From Sabethes cyaneus (Eukaryota > Arthropoda > Insecta > Diptera > Culicidae), in assembly GCF_943734655.1 (NCBI RefSeq), contig NC_071355.1, positions 54,026,949 to 54,090,948 of the forward strand: a stretch of 64,000 bases of DNA, read 5' to 3'. Made by a program: the position numbers and the translations under genes. Numbering within the stretch: position 1 is the stretch's first letter; each line of letters starts with the position of its first letter. The notes under the pieces are model-generated. The model saw nothing but the letters and a program-made list of their open reading frames with translations. It was not told the DNA's origin and did no database searches. This document shows positions 48,746-60,780 of the stretch, piece by piece.

Positions 48746-48940
48746 TCACGCCAGCAAGTAAGGCCGTTCCAAATGGATAGCACGTGTGGAAAAACTAACA
48801 AAAACCGCGTTGTACGCTTTGAGTAGCTCATAAGTGAACTGAGCTGTTGTAGCCCACACCGGACACCGCAAAGGATCATGACTGTGATCATGACCATGAT
48901 CTTGAAACTCGATAGATCCGTTGTCGCTTGTTGAATGCAT
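48746..48940 (-). pseudogene. Possible BEL/Pao integrase scrap
   Basis: A short reverse-strand frame contains YNAVFVSFSTRAIHLE (48811-48764). This fits the integrase core strand of BEL/Pao elements (compare LTIRAIYLQIVHT at 21.6 kb). The rest of the frame, including a His/Asp-rich start, does not align with that domain. It is only a fragment. Confidence 0.4.
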
Positions 48941-48984
48941 AATGATCTTCGACGAAAACAGGTTTCGTTGATTATATACCTTTT

Positions 48985-49207
48985 TTTTCCTTTTTATTTA
49001 TTCATATAAGACTATTCGCGGTCATGACGTAAACTATTTTGGAAAAAGAGGAAGTGTGTTATGCGAAGAATGATTAATTGGATAAACTGGAAAATTTCGG
49101 TAAAGACCAAAAATATATCGGGATGTGCAATGGCAGATGCTACTCGCACCCACGCTTTCTCGGTTGGTACCCGAATGTTTTACTCACTAAACTACTGCCG
49201 GCCTGAA
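48985..49207 (-). mobile_element. tRNA-derived SINE, same family as 24.6-25.0 kb
   Basis: TTTTTATTTATTCATATAAG and GGTCATGACGTAAACTATTT start the copy. A reversed head with GGTACCCGAATGTTTTACTC and ACTAAACTACTGCC closes it, in the same order as 24861-25003. This copy has about 80 more bases in the middle. Confidence 0.75.
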
Positions 49208-50182
49208 GGCGACGGTTGATTGTCCATAACTCCTCAACCGCATTAGTCTATGAATTCAACCGCGACGCGACGTCATCGTAGCAGAATGTTCCTCCAAGTG
49301 CCGTTTTGAAGGAAGGACCAATAATGGAGTAAACGGAGCCATCATCGGGATTAAACGACTTTTCAGCCAAGTACCAGTTGGGTTTGATGTTCACCTCACC
49401 CGAAAGATAATTCGTATGAACGTTTTAAATATTTTTCGTACTGGTTAGGTTATACCATTGTATATGTGCAAATACAATTCGCCACCGTTCTTCGTAGGGT
49501 ACTGTACGATAAAAGTTATTCGAATAATTGCTGACCCAGTGGGTGTATCAGAGTTGCCAAAGCCGAAAGGCATTCTCTGTGCCCTTCGACGAATTCTGTG
49601 AAAACTACGTAGACGTAAGACCATTTCATCTGCCGGGTTGTCTTTTCCGTCCTCTACGTGACTCTATGGATTTCCAGTGTTGGCTTCCTGGATTTTCGAC
49701 AATTTGTTTCATATGAACGTCTTCCAATTTGAGGTATTTGGGAGTTTGAGGTATTACAAGATATTCTCATGGAATTTATTCAAAAAAGGATTGGCACCCT
49801 ATTCGATTCTTCTACGGATTTCATTACACAAAATAATTAAGTCTAGCTTTGTGTTGTCCAATAACAGCAAATATTGTTAAAAAATAGGGGAAAATGAGCA
49901 ACATGACATACTTCCGAAACAAACAGGAAACGGGTGGGCACCACACAATTATTAAGAAAATTTTGCATAGGTTCACTTATAGTTTATCAGCCGGCTGGAC
50001 GTTTCTGAACGTACGTTTTTGGCTTTGTTTTGTCCAAAGGATGTATGTCGTACCTCGAAGCCGACTGAGAGGAATAATCGTACTTATAAGTCGATACAAT
50101 AAATGAAACAATATTGTTAAAACTCGATCCCGGTTGTTGTACACAACTTTAATGACGAAGTTCGATCACCTGGTGAGCGACC
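49208..50182. other. Region upstream of the R1-type element
   Basis: No domain found. A stretch ending near 50075 (ATGTATGTCGTACCTCGAAG then CCGACTGAGAGG) resembles the head of the 9.2/48.5 kb SINE. The 5' untranslated part of the following retrotransposon may start here, but no boundary is visible. Confidence 0.4.
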
Positions 50183-50655
50183 ATGAATCCTACGTTAACG
50201 CAGGCTTTAAACAGCTTCCCGGACCTTCTTTCCGGACGGACTCTTCTTTCCTCTCAACTCGTGGGACTTTATATCGATAAAAACATAAATTTAACTTCAG
50301 TGAGCGTGGACGGATTAGATAATCCGTTCGCGAGAGGCGAAATCCAGAGATCTCCGTTGATGGATACAAGTGGAAGCGCCAACGTAAGCGGAACAGGAAG
50401 TGGCTCACCTGTCGTTCAACTGCATCTACGCCGGACGCAGCGATGACCAACCTGTCGCTAATAAAAGCAGCAAACCCGTTCGCGGGAGGAGACATCCAGC
50501 GTTGCATCCCTTGGTGGAGAAGGATGCATTTAGAAGCGTTAGTGTGGGTGGGAAAGACAGCGGTATGCCTACCATGCCGGGCACAGCGATGAACGGCCCA
50601 GCGCTAATCAGGGCGATGGGAAAGATTAGAGACGCGCTACCTAGCAGTAGTAGCA

Positions 50656-51578
50656 GTGACACAGCAGCTCGATATAATCATCGAGTTCACGTTAGGTCGC
50701 GGCAATTTCTCCAAGGACCTGAAGGAGAGCTTTCTCATGCTTCGGAGAACCTTGTGTGCAGCGACCAAAACGCACAACAACCTCGTGGCGCGTGCTGGAG
50801 AGGTAAAGAAGGGGACCGTGAAGGCGTCAAAGTCAGTACAGACGGATGCCTGCCCGTTGACAGGGTGTCGCAAAGCGGCTGAGAAAGCTACGGAGAAGAA
50901 AAAAAGAAAGAAAAAGGAAGCTCCACCTAAACCGACAGAAAAGCGAACGAAGAAGGGCGACGCTCTAACCCTGAAAACCGACGGGTCGAAATACTCGGAG
51001 GTTTTGAAGGCCATGAGAGGAGATGCCCTACTCAGGGTCTGGGTGCGGACGTGCGGAGCATCCGCCGCTCACGCACTGGCGAAATGTTCCTCGAGTTAAA
51101 GAAGGACGCCACCAAGAAGAGTTCCGCATACAAATCGGTTGTGGAAGGAGTGCTCGGGAAGGGAGTGCAGGTTCGTGCTCTCATACCAGGAAAGACTCTC
51201 CAGCCTCAAAACCTGGATGAGATCACCAATGTGTGCGAGGTCGTACAGGCTCTCAAAGAGCAAAGTGGAGTGGTGGTGGCAACCGAGGCGGTTCGCCTGC
51301 GTAGTGGTCCTGTCAGGACCCAGGCGGACGGAAACGAAACCCTGAAAGCTGCTAGGCTAAAAGTGGAGTGGTCAGTATACCCACTGAGCGTGCTCAAGCA
51401 GTCGGAGGATTGCTTCCGGTGCTTCGAGCACGGGCTTAAGGCCTGGAACTGCAAGGGGCCAGATAGGAGTCAATTGTGCATGAGATGTGGCAGTGCTCGC
51501 CATAAAGCCCTGCCTAAGACTGTGCGGAGCCGCCCAAGTGCTGGATCTGTACGGGTAAACGGGACGCAAAGCACGTAA
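50656..51578 (+). pseudogene. R1-type ORF1 (gag-like, CCHC zinc knuckles)
   Basis: A nucleic-acid-binding protein of the retrotransposon particle in intact relatives. The first frame (50656-51090) has a Lys/Glu-rich stretch (KKKRKKKEAPPKPTEKRTKK) and SKYSEVLKAMRGD. A frameshift near 51050 moves the reading to RSIRRSRTGEMFLELKKDAT, VQVRALIPGKTLQPQNLDEI and EVVQALKEQSGVVV. CFRCFEHGLKAWNC is a CCHC knuckle with Leu-Lys in place of the usual spacing before His. CMRCGSARHKALPKT is the second knuckle, with its last Cys lost. It ends at a stop at 51576. Confidence 0.88.
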
Positions 51579-51794
51579 CGGGAGGTCCAAGGTGCCCGGC
51601 TGGTATGCAGGCGACCAAGCCACGAACACAACCTGAACCATTGCAGCACGGCTCACAAGCTGCTACACCAAGCAGTTTCCGAGTCGCCATCATCTCGGAC
51701 CCATAACGCGTCCCTGCCGGAAACGGCAACTGGGTCTCGGATAGGTCCGGGACGGCGGCTATATGGACGACAAGCAGGTTCCCGGTTCAAGAGG

Positions 51795-52835
51795 TTGTGT
51801 CAACCGCAGACGAGGGATTTGCGGTTGCCAAAGTGGGTGGAGTGTTCTACTGTTCCGCCGAGATGGTCTATCGAGCAGTTTACGCGGATGGTAGACCGAG
51901 TATTAGTTGTGCTGACTGGTCTAAGGCCGGTGATTGCTGCGGGCGACTTTAACGCTTGGGCGGTAGAGTGGGGAAGTCGCGCACGAACCATAGGGGTTGG
52001 ATTTTGCTTGAAGGTTGGCCAACGCCGGCACCTTCAGAACCTTCAGTAGGAATGGTGCGGAGTCTATCATCGACGTGACATTCGGCAGTCCTGGTCTGAT
52101 AGGAGACTGGAGGGTAGACAGTGGCTACACTTACAGTGACCATCAGGTGGTCCGCTATGGTGTCGGTCAGATAACAAGGTGGCAGGTGGCGGGTAGAGCC
52201 GATACTCCGACCACCCGTGGATGGAAGACATCATACTTCGATACTCGACTTTCGGTACGCTCGATCCGAACGCTGATCATTTGGTTGAGGTACTGTAGCG
52301 AGAGCGTGACGCCACCATGCCTAGGAAAGGCAGACCTAGGTATGGGAGGTCACCGGCTTACTGGTGGATAGATGAAATTGCGGAACTCCACGGAGCGTGC
52401 CTTCGTGCAAGGAGAACTATGCAAAGAACTCGTTCGGGCGAAGGCAAGGCTGAATATCGAGTAGCTCTGGTTGCTGCACGCACAGCGCTTAAGAGTGGGA
52501 TAAAAGCTAGTAAACGAGCCTGCTTTGCAAGGTTATGTGCTAGTGCCATTACGAACCCGTGGGATGATGCCCACAGGGTCGTAAAGGCAAAGACCAAGGG
52601 CATGATGGTGCCCGCAGAGCGATCACCAGAGATGCTTGAACAGATCATCGAGGGCCTCTTTCCTCGCCACGAGCCAAGGCCCTGGCCTCGGGCCGCTGAG
52701 TCGTCCCATGGCCGACGTTCCAGTATCTCAGACCATAGCGTAATATGGTCGGCCTCCATGCCGAACATCCAAAGTAACGTGGGCGACGGCGGTTTAGAGG
52801 TCGGGGAGGAAGCGACGGTTACGAACGAGTAACTC
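51795..52835 (+). pseudogene. R1-type endonuclease domain of ORF2
   Basis: Endonuclease/exonuclease/phosphatase-type fold: VIAAGDFNAWAVEWGS (51931-51978) carries the DFNA catalytic pair. AESIIDVTFGSPGLIGDW and VDSGYTYSDHQVVRYGV (SDH catalytic box) lie at 52052-52162 in the next frame. Then comes a basic linker (ARRTMQRTRSGEGKAEYRVA, FARLCAS..TNPWDDAHRVV). The upstream start of ORF2 is shifted out of frame. Confidence 0.88.
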
Positions 52836-53830
52836 ATTGAGATCGCTAAATCCCTAAAGGTGAGCAAGGCACCGGAATCCTTAATTTGGCCATTAAAGCG
52901 GCTATTTTGGAGGCTCCCGAATTACTCCGGGCAGTAATGAGTAGATTCCTGGAAGATGGCCACTACCCGGACAGATGGAAGTGACAGAACCTGATGCTAT
53001 TGCCGAAGCCGGGAAAACCTCCGGGTGTCCCCTCGTCATATAGGCCGAGCTGTTTGCTCGATACTGCCGACAAGGTGCTGGAGAGGGTTATCCTTAACAG
53101 ACTCGTACAGTACACGGAAGGTACAAACAATATGTCAAGGAACCAATTCGGCTTCCGTAAAGGCAAACCTACGGTGGATGCCATCTTGTCTGTCACTCAG
53201 ACAGCCGCGGTGGCAATCGAACGTAAGAGGACGGGTATCCGCTATTGCGCAGTTGTCACGCTTGACGTGAGAAATGCGTTTAATAGCGCTAGTTGGGACT
53301 CCATAGCGAACTCGCGTCGGAACGTCCAAGTGCCGAGGTTGCTGAAAAGGATTCTGGAAAATTATTTCCAGAATCGTGTGCTATGCTACAACACGGAGGA
53401 GGGTTAAAAGTGCCGCAGTGTTGTGGAACGTCATGCATGACGAGGTGTTGAAGCTAAAGTTCCCGGTAGGAGTGGTGATTGCCGGCTTTGCGGACGACAT
53501 CACCTTGGAAGTCTACGGAGAGAGGTTGAGTTGACGGCTGCCCACTCTATAAGCATTGTTGAAGATTGGATGCGCTCCAGGAAACTGAAGCTAGCGCATC
53601 ACAAAACGGGGGTTATCGTAGTGAACAACCGCAAGTCGGTGCAGCAAGCAAAGATGATAAGCTCAAGTTCGGGAGCCACGCCAACTATGCCTGCAAGAGG
53701 GCTTCTACAGCTATTTCGACATTGTCAAGTATCATATCTAATAGCTCTGCGGTATATGGCAACAAGCGAAGGCTATTAGCCAATGTGCTCCAATCCATAC
53801 TTAGGTATGGCGGGCCGATGTGACCATCGG
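52836..53830 (+). pseudogene. R1-type reverse transcriptase domain of ORF2
   Basis: LLPKPGKPPGVPSSYRPSCL (52994-53055) then LERVILNRLVQYTEG, NQFGFRKGKPTVDAI and VVTLDVRNAFNSASWDSIA (first catalytic Asp). After stops, GFADDITLEVYGE (about 53480-53518) keeps the FADD catalytic box. The thumb follows as VEDWMRSRKLKLAHHKTGVI, then KLKFGSHANYACKRASTAIS and KRRLLANVLQSILRYGGPM. A short deletion removes the PQGS turn. It is dead from at least three frame breaks. Confidence 0.9.
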
Positions 53831-54660
53831 CGTTAGGAACCAAAAGCTACCTAGGTAAGCTGGAAAGTACCTATCGTCTCATGCGCTTGAGAGTGGCGAG
53901 TGCGTATCGCACAGTTTCACATGATGCAATCTGCGTCTTAGCGGTTATGATGCTTATTGGCATCATCATCAGCGAGTGCTTCAACCAACGTGGAACTAGA
54001 GGCATACGAAGTACCACAAGATCGGCCTCGATGACCACATGGTAGCGGGCATAGTCTGATTCCACAAAAGGCCGATGAAAACATCGACTTATCCCGGAAC
54101 TATCTGGGTGGGTCAACAAGCACCGAGGCGAAGTCAACTTCCACCTGACACAGATTCTGTCAGGGCATGGTTGTTTTAGAGAGTATCTGCATAAGTTTGG
54201 GCATGCGGAGTTCCCCGCGTGTCCCTAATGTGTGGATGTTGAGTAAACTGCGGAACATGCTTTCTTCATATACCCTCGTTTCGCGGGTGCTAGAAGCAAC
54301 ATGATGGTAGTCAGCGGACAGGACGCTACTCCGGATAACTTAGTCCAAAAGATGTGTTCCAGATGGATGTGTTGTGCTTGAGCTGCAAAACCGCTGGAGA
54401 GCCGACCAACGGCGATTAAACAGCCTAACTACCATAGTCCAGTAGTTATCTAAGAGAGTGCGTAAAGCACAATAGCTTCTCCTTGAAGTAATACCGATAA
54501 GATGGTGCCATGGGGAATTGAGGCTGGAGACTCGAGAAGGGTTTTAGTGGGTCTGGATCCTCACGCCCCATTAGGAGGATCGTGGTACCTAACCCCACAC
54601 CCTAAGTTGTCTTCTCAGGTGTCTGATAGTACCGTATCTTCTAAGGTGCTCAGCAGATTT
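53831..54660 (+). mobile_element. R1-type 3' region
   Basis: Shattered frames keep recognisable end-of-ORF2 sequence (TYRLMRLRVASAYRTVSHDA, VCLS-type Cys-His residues near 54230). After 54480 the sequence is non-coding (DGAMGN.., SSRPIRRIVVP). No poly-A tail is clear. Confidence 0.7.
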
Positions 54661-54687
54661 CCGTACTCGTAAAAAAATGCAATCTAC

Positions 54688-54969
54688 TCATCGAACAAGT
54701 TCGAAAACGTTTTGTGAGGCTCGCGTTGAGAGGTTCATCTTAGCGTGATCCAGCAAATCTACCGCCGTACCCCGATAGATGTCGTCTTCGGAGTCTCCAA
54801 ACACCCGAGCGTCGTAGAAAGGTTCAGCAAACAGTGAGTATGGCGAAGATATTAAATAGCCAGATCGATTCACTGACCACTCTGTATGTCTTAAACTTTC
54901 TGCATTCGAACTTTCTTCGCCGTTGAAAACTTTTTTGAGTTTGATGAACTGTCGTACAAGTTTGCACAA
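54688..54969 (-). other. 93-codon open stretch, unknown
   Basis: Reads GEESSNAESLRHTEWSVNRS then GYLISSPYSLFAEPFYDARV and GDSEDDIYRGTAVDLLDHAK. Composition is protein-like and it matches no retroelement domain I know. No splice pair or start context could be confirmed. It lies directly beside the purine-rich tract. Confidence 0.25.
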
Positions 54970-55190
54970 AAAGACGACAAAAACAAACCGGCCGAAAAAA
55001 GCGACAAAATGGTAAAAACAGAGGACAAAAAATGACGATTAGACGACGATCCGATAAAAGGCGGCAAAAAGACTGTGAAAACACGCCAAAATATGATAGA
55101 AAGATAACAAAACGACGAATACGAAGAAAATACAACAAAGGGATTACAAAAGACGGCGAAAGGACGTCGAAAACCGAAATCCGCATAAAA
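54960..55190. repeat. Purine-rich GACRAAAA-type degenerate tract
   Basis: AAAAAGACGACAAAAACAAA, GACAAAAAATGACGATTAGA and similar words, in the style of 11815-12340. Confidence 0.7.
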
Positions 55191-57699
55191 ACAAAGCTTA
55201 ATTATTGAAAAACAGTAAAAATAGAAATTAGTTTACAGTTTTCAGTAAAACTAATAAGCTCTTCATTGCAGGTAGGCTGCTGATGCTCGACGGTAGCAAA
55301 CCAAAGAACTAAATCTTAGTGAATCTTTGTTTGAAGCACAATGTCGAATACACATTAAAGCTTCTTTCCATTCAATTAAATTCATGGTGGTCTCTCTGGC
55401 CAAATGGATAAACAAATAAAAATGAAATGAAATTTTTTGAAACTTCTGAACGTAATTAGCGGATTAGCTTCTGTCGGCTGTTAGTGGATTTAAGATGCTA
55501 GTTAAGATTAGATTAGATTATTTATTCCATTTCATTTATTTATTCGCCGTAATTCAAGCCATTTTGCAGGAGATTTAAATAAATGGAAGAAATAAGTATT
55601 TTAGATCGTGAAGAGCATAATTAGTGATTCCACTTGATTTTACGTAGTAACACTACGTTTATGTTTATATAAGTGTACTAGTTGAACAAATTTAGTACTT
55701 AATATAGAACAGTTTTAGTGTCTTGAAATCCTAGCGAGATTATTTTATTTTATTTTTTCTTACCTTTATTATAATAGTATAATAAATCTGAGTAAAGAAA
55801 TCCTATTATATTGGAAATATTTCTAGTTTATTAGTATTGCGTGCTATTTAGCTAACAGCCAGCAACTAACCCAATCCGAGTTAAGACATGCAATCAAACG
55901 ATGCAACATCGCATTGGCCCCTGCAATATCAAGCATATAATCCGCTTCACCGAAACGGGTTCACCACAATATGCACGATTTCACTGCCGGAGCAAAGCTT
56001 TCCTACACGAATCTGCCTGCTATGAAGCTAATTTGCTTGCTAATCTCGTTGATATTCTACCACTACACTTGCACGGGATCAGTGGTATTGCTTACGAACA
56101 AGCGCCTAGCTCTTTTTGTGGTACTGCTGGTGGGAGCAGGCGGCGAGGACCCTTCAAAATTAGACTGCTAAGTCACAAACGCCTTTCGATTCGGCCACAA
56201 ACTGTGGGCGTGTGATTAGCGCGACAAACATTTCGAAACAACTGCGAACCAACGAATCGAATGCACAGTGCTGCTGGCATCAGAGACGATAGCGGCGATA
56301 ATTGCAGCGACTGTGTCCGCACGTAATATGCTTTGGAAGAAACTGAAACGGGTTGTTCGCATGATCTTTGGTTCGACGCCTAATTGCGACAGTGAAAATT
56401 TAAACACGTTACAAAGTGTTGATTTCTTTTCATCTAACTTTTTTCCAAATTACGTATCCACCTGAAATTCGTTTGATTTGAAGCGTGCTTATTGTGTGCC
56501 GTTGTTTAGTCGAAAACTTGCAACCTGAAGGATCACATTTCCCTCCTACCCTCGCTCGGTTCTGCGTATCAAGAGAGTCGTAGCTCACATTCCGAATTTA
56601 CAGTTGATAAATGGACAGACAATGCCGTCTATTTCAAGATGGCTTGTAGTTGTTCTGTGCCATCGTCTATTGGAAAACATCAGCAATCGAGGAGGAGATG
56701 CAACAATGTCAACAAACATTGTCCGAGCACACAGAGTCCCTCATGTCTCTTTTTGAGATATGGGAACGACACACGAATACACGCCGGCCACCGCCATCAA
56801 CATCCGATAAGTGGTACGCCGTTCGTTCTGGCCGGTTCGGGCGGTCTGTGAGCAAATCCATTTCCAGCATGTTGACTTTCCACTCGAAAATGTGTAATAT
56901 GTATGCACAGCATCCTTTACCCCCCTAAGCACGAGTGGATACCTATTTGAACAAAGACAAACGCGTCCTCTGCTACGTCGGGTGGCCGTTCCGTGCCTCA
57001 ATGGTCATATCATGTGTCCGGCAAATGTGCCAGTAACTCCGCCGTACTGTGGAGGGAACAATGGCGTGCGCAGCGAGGGCCGTAATAAATCGCAAATTGA
57101 GCATCAGTATCATATCTCGATTTGCGAGAGAAGGCTTTTTGTAACTCGAGCTCAACAAGCAGGGCTCGTAATCTTTTGATTGCCGCAAAAGGATACCGTT
57201 TAATCCTTCTGTGCCCCTAATGTCCGTAGCATATTTCAAGTGTGATTGCGTTGTCAGTTTGTTTTGTGCCCGCCCGAAGATAACTATCTCCTACTTAGCT
57301 TAGGTCGAACAGGTGCTTGGAGTAAGTATTGGCGAAAAATTGGGTAACGACCCGTTTGTGGGTAGGCTCCTTGAGGAAAGACATACTCGAGAACAACTTT
57401 CTAGTGAATGGGATTAAGATTGTCTTCTAGTTTGAAGCATTTTCGATTTTTCGTTTCGCATAGCCGAAACTGTATTCCCAAATTTCGCTAGACTGTCATT
57501 GACGGGAGAATAGAAAGTACGGTACGGCCTTCGTCAGCCTACATCTATTTTTTATAGTCTTATTTCATCGGCGAAGATTAGAAACTGTGAATGAAAAAAG
57601 TCAGTTTGACGTAAGATTTTTTCTTATTCTCAAATTGGCATAAAAACCCTTTTTTTAATTTTTAACTAACAACAATCAAGCACAAATATAATCAAACAT
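55191..57699. other. Unassigned 2.5 kb
   Basis: GGCTGCTGATGCTCGACG at 55272 echoes a word at 45367. From 55900 to 57240 several open frames of 60-105 codons overlap on both strands, for example 56650-56928 with STSDKWYAVRSGRFGRSVSK. They change register often, as a decayed coding element would. No family could be named with confidence. Confidence 0.35.
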
Positions 57700-58800
57700 A
57701 AATCTTTCATCTTTTATTTAAAGTTTCGACGTTCAGTAGTTTACAACGGTCCTCGTAGGGTGGTAAATTTCGACGGTTCGACCACAAGAGATGTCTTAAG
57801 GCGTGTCTGATAGATCGCCGTTGCATGGCTTCAATCCTTTTTGACCAAATACTTGTAGACAGACTCCATACCACGGAAGCCATCTCAAGAGTGGAGCTTT
57901 CTAGTGAAAAGTAAAGAGCTCGCAGACAATATGGGTCACGGAAATGTTTAGCCACGCGCATGATAAAACCCAGATTACGATTCACTTTTGAAATAGTGTC
58001 TAAATAATGATTGTTGAAGGTCATTGTAGAATATAACTCCTAGGTCTTTAACAACTTCGACCCGCTCACGACAAGAGTCGTCGATTTTATAATTGTACAT
58101 AATTGGTGTTTTGCTTCGTGTGAAAGTAATGACTAAGCATTTAAAAGTACTGATGGTCAGATGGTTAAAGCAACATCATTTTGTAAATTGGTTGATAAAA
58201 CCTTGCAACACCTTACAGTCCTCAACGGATCGTATAGAGAGGAGTATCCTTAGATCATCAGCGTGTAGTAGCTTGCAGCTCGATGGCATCCCAGAGCAAA
58301 CATCGTTAAAATACATGATGAACAGTAATGGTCCCAGGCAGCTTCCCTGTGGAACTTCAGATTAATTGCAAAACAAAGTCCGATTCAGTTGAGCTCAATT
58401 TAACTGAGGATAGCCGATTTGTTAAGTTGTCTCGAGGCAGCAGACGAAGCAGAATTTTGTGGTCAATGTGGTTAAAAGCAGCTTTGAGATCTGTGAAGTA
58501 GACACAGTACGTACCTGGGCTGCGTCTTCTATCTGGCGAAAACACAATGAACAAAACTGCCGTATGTTCGTATTAGTTGAGCGTTTGGGAAAAAAGCCAT
58601 ATTGCTTCATCGAAATACATAATTTCACTGTATTAAACAGTAGCACTCACGAGAATCTCCAACAACTTAGAACCAGCACATAAAGATGTTATTCCACAGC
58701 AGTTCGCGACGTTGCATTTATCTCCTGTTTTAAATATTGGAAAAAATATCAAACCTTTTCCAGGACTCCGGGAACTTACTTTGTCGACGAGACATATTGC
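57700..58800 (-). mobile_element. Jockey/CR1-type LINE reverse transcriptase remnant
   Basis: On the reverse strand, in order: FPESWKRFDIF (about 58785), INATSRTAVE/CGITSL-type text, KQYGFFPKRSTNTNIRQFCS (about 58600-58540), YFTDLKAAFNHIDHKILLRL (about 58500-58440, palm Asp), then a degraded VPQGS region (58350). The C-terminus follows as MTFNNHYLDTISKVNRNLGF, KHFRDPYCLRALYFSLESST and KRIEAMQRRSIRHALRHL to 57707. The FADD region is lost. It is a different family from the 30.6-32.2 kb LINE. Confidence 0.9.
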
Positions 58801-59164
58801 AAATTTTCAGTAAAGGTTTATTATTTAGGTTTATTATTATGGAATAACAACACTGAAAAAATGCTGCCCAAACAGATCACATGTTTTCTGTTGGCTATCA
58901 GATGCAGTATGTCCAGCCGTGAGTTTAGATGGCAGCCGTTTATAAAGACCAGGATCGCTTCTGATTCTGTTTTAGATCATTTTGCATACGTCTAACGTAG
59001 CAGGAATAAAAATGTCGGTTGTAGATGCAATATTAAACGACATTTGACATAGTCTATCACGATATTCTAATCACTCACTAATCACTCACATAGCCAAGCA
59101 GTGTGCCGATTCAACCAGGGTGTATGTTTAAACGATCCGCCAAAATTTCGTTCAGATACACTCG
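58801..59164. other. Non-coding stretch
   Basis: AT-rich; no feature recognised. Confidence 0.4.
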
Positions 59165-59355
59165 GTTAATGCTAGTATTGCGAGTAGATGTGACTAGTTT
59201 AAGCCTTCAGCAGAAGCCACCAGACAAAAGACGATACGTGGTTCTAACCCCTTGAAAAAGATGTCAAATACATCGAAACGTCGGGCATAGAAAAAATAAA
59301 GTGTCGTTTTGCTTTGCCAATTGACTGTCCAGCCGAAAAAAACCAAATTCGCTAA
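59165..59355 (+). repeat. Dispersed repeat with stem-loop/CGAAAC motif, copy 3
   Basis: Inverted counterpart of 13074-13306 and related to 38416-38520. CCCCTTGAAAAAG leads to stem GATGT (59260-59264), loop CAAAT, ACATC (59270-59274), then GAAACGTCGGG. Confidence 0.8.
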
Positions 59356-59419
59356 TCACTAAAATCGAGCGCTTGGATGAATTGGCTTTGTGAAATGGAG
59401 AGCGTCATCGAATGCTTTC

Positions 59420-59640
59420 GGAAAAATTTTGGTCGACCACAAGGAAGTGATCTCGGACCGCTGCCATTCTCCATATTTACCATTATCCACTGTGTTTGCT
59501 TCATAATATCCGACAGATGCAAAATGTTGTACGTCCATTAAGGATTGTAAACAATTACAATGAATAGCAGACTTGTTTGAAGATTAGGGCTCTTTGCTCT
59601 GCAAACCGCATGATATTGAGTTGACAGTGATCCTGAAGAG
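59420..59640 (+). mobile_element. LINE reverse transcriptase fragment (PQGS block)
   Basis: GRPQGSDLGPLPFSIFT at about 59432-59482 is the conserved turn before the catalytic box. Afterwards KDCKQLQ and ALCSANRM fit the following DC..L / W...N.M pattern in shifted frames. The catalytic FADD has been deleted. Confidence 0.75.
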
Positions 59641-59869
59641 GAAAAAGCGCGATAAGGAGGACAAAGATCATGCATTGCTAAAATAATTATTCTAGGCTAA
59701 TGAGACGTTCTTTGAGGAGGTGAAATCAATGCTAAATGCTGATATATGTAGGGACGAGGAGAAAAACTTTATCCCAAACGAGTACGAGGTATTCGGCAGG
59801 TGAAAGCAATTCTCCGATGGGCATCTGCAAGAAATCCGGCAAAAAATTGGACAACTGAACTGAAGACTA

Positions 59870-60110
59870 GACCCGCTGGAAATGTGGGGAGTACAACATG
59901 CCGACGCATTATATTTTCATGGATTTCAGGACAGCACACGATACAGTTGAGCGCAAACAGCTATGGCAGATAATGCTCGTGAACGGGTTTGCGGACAACC
60001 TAATGCGGCTAATCAAAGCTCAAAGGATATTCAACGACGCATTCAAGCTGGAAGTCGGGCCTACTTTTGCTTTTGCAAAACGCTTCGGTCAAGGAGCTTC
60101 CGCTGTCGCA
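59870..60110 (+). mobile_element. Internally deleted LINE fragment
   Basis: THYIFMDFRTAHDTVERKQL (59900-59962) and MLVNGFADNLMRLIKA are the palm block of the 30.6-32.2 kb family. In the next register the sequence jumps to DIQRRIQAGSRAYFCFCKTL and RSRSF, which lies several hundred bases later in that LINE. The segment carrying the YADD box is missing. The join, about 60023, is a clean deletion point. Confidence 0.88.
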
Positions 60111-60498
60111 CAAAGTCTATCATCTTATCTTACCAAAGTTTTTACCATCTCTCAAGCAAGCTCAGAGAATTGTCGAATTTCGCTTAAAGAAAATGTTTCG
60201 TCTTTTGAGGTGATCCAAATTTCGAACTTCGAAAAGAAGTTCCATCATATACATATCGGACCTTCAAACCATGAATGTTGGCCTTCGATGCTAATGGCAA
60301 GGATTGACCGAGCAAAACGAAGTATTTTTTTTTCTTAGGTTTATCATAGAATATTCATTTTTCATACCTAGTCACAATCCGATGTATTAAACCCCTTTCT
60401 TCGTTGGTTTTGCACCAGCTGCTCGCAAGTGATTTTCAACACCTTCAATATCTCACAGTCTCTGTTCATATACGACCGACTACCTTGCTTTCGAACTA
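60111..60498. other. Non-coding stretch
   Basis: No recognised repeat or coding region after the LINE fragment. Confidence 0.4.
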
Positions 60499-60617
60499 CA
60501 CTGAAGTCGCTTTTTACGCGATTTATTTTTTAAGCGACTATTTGTATGCGAAATTCGGAATTTACGCGGTTTTGATTTACGCGGGACGTGTGCTGCGCAT
60601 AAAAAGCGACTTGAGTG
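60499..60617. mobile_element. 119-bp MITE, TA flanks
   Basis: Ends CACTGAAGTCGCTTTTTACG and reversed CACTCAAGTCGCTTTTTATG, with TA on both sides (60497-60498, 60618-60619). AAGCGACT and TTTACGCG words recur inside. No coding content. Confidence 0.9.
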
Positions 60618-60639
60618 TATTCCCTTGGATATCAAACGC

Positions 60640-60775
60640 ACGGAAACTGCCAATGATTCAGCATTTGACATCTTTAACGAACAAGGCATGTCTTCAATAC
60701 TAAAATCATTATCCTTGAAACATCGAAACCATTCCATACGCGATTTATTAATAGGCACAGTCCCATATAACAATT
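60640..60775 (-). pseudogene. Mariner transposase N-terminal scrap
   Basis: The reverse strand reads INKSRMEWFRCFKDNDFSIE then DMPCSLK, the linker after the first helix-turn-helix of mariner transposases. Nothing else of the protein is present. The 119-bp MITE lies 22 bases downstream. Confidence 0.8.
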
Positions 60776-60780
60776 TTAAG

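Larger units (their letters stand above)
50183..54660 (+). mobile_element. R1-clade non-LTR retrotransposon, nearly full length, dead
   Basis: Contains in order a gag-like ORF1, an apurinic endonuclease, a reverse transcriptase and a 3' region on the + strand, about 4.5 kb. The ORF1 style (DLDEI..CEVV.ALK..., two CCHC knuckles) is characteristic of the R1 clade. It is not set in rDNA: no 28S sequence flanks it. Frameshifts and stops occur in every domain. Confidence 0.9.

Noticed and set aside
50183..54660. R1 element inserted in 28S rDNA
   Set aside because: No rRNA sequence flanks either side, so it is an R1-clade member elsewhere in the genome.
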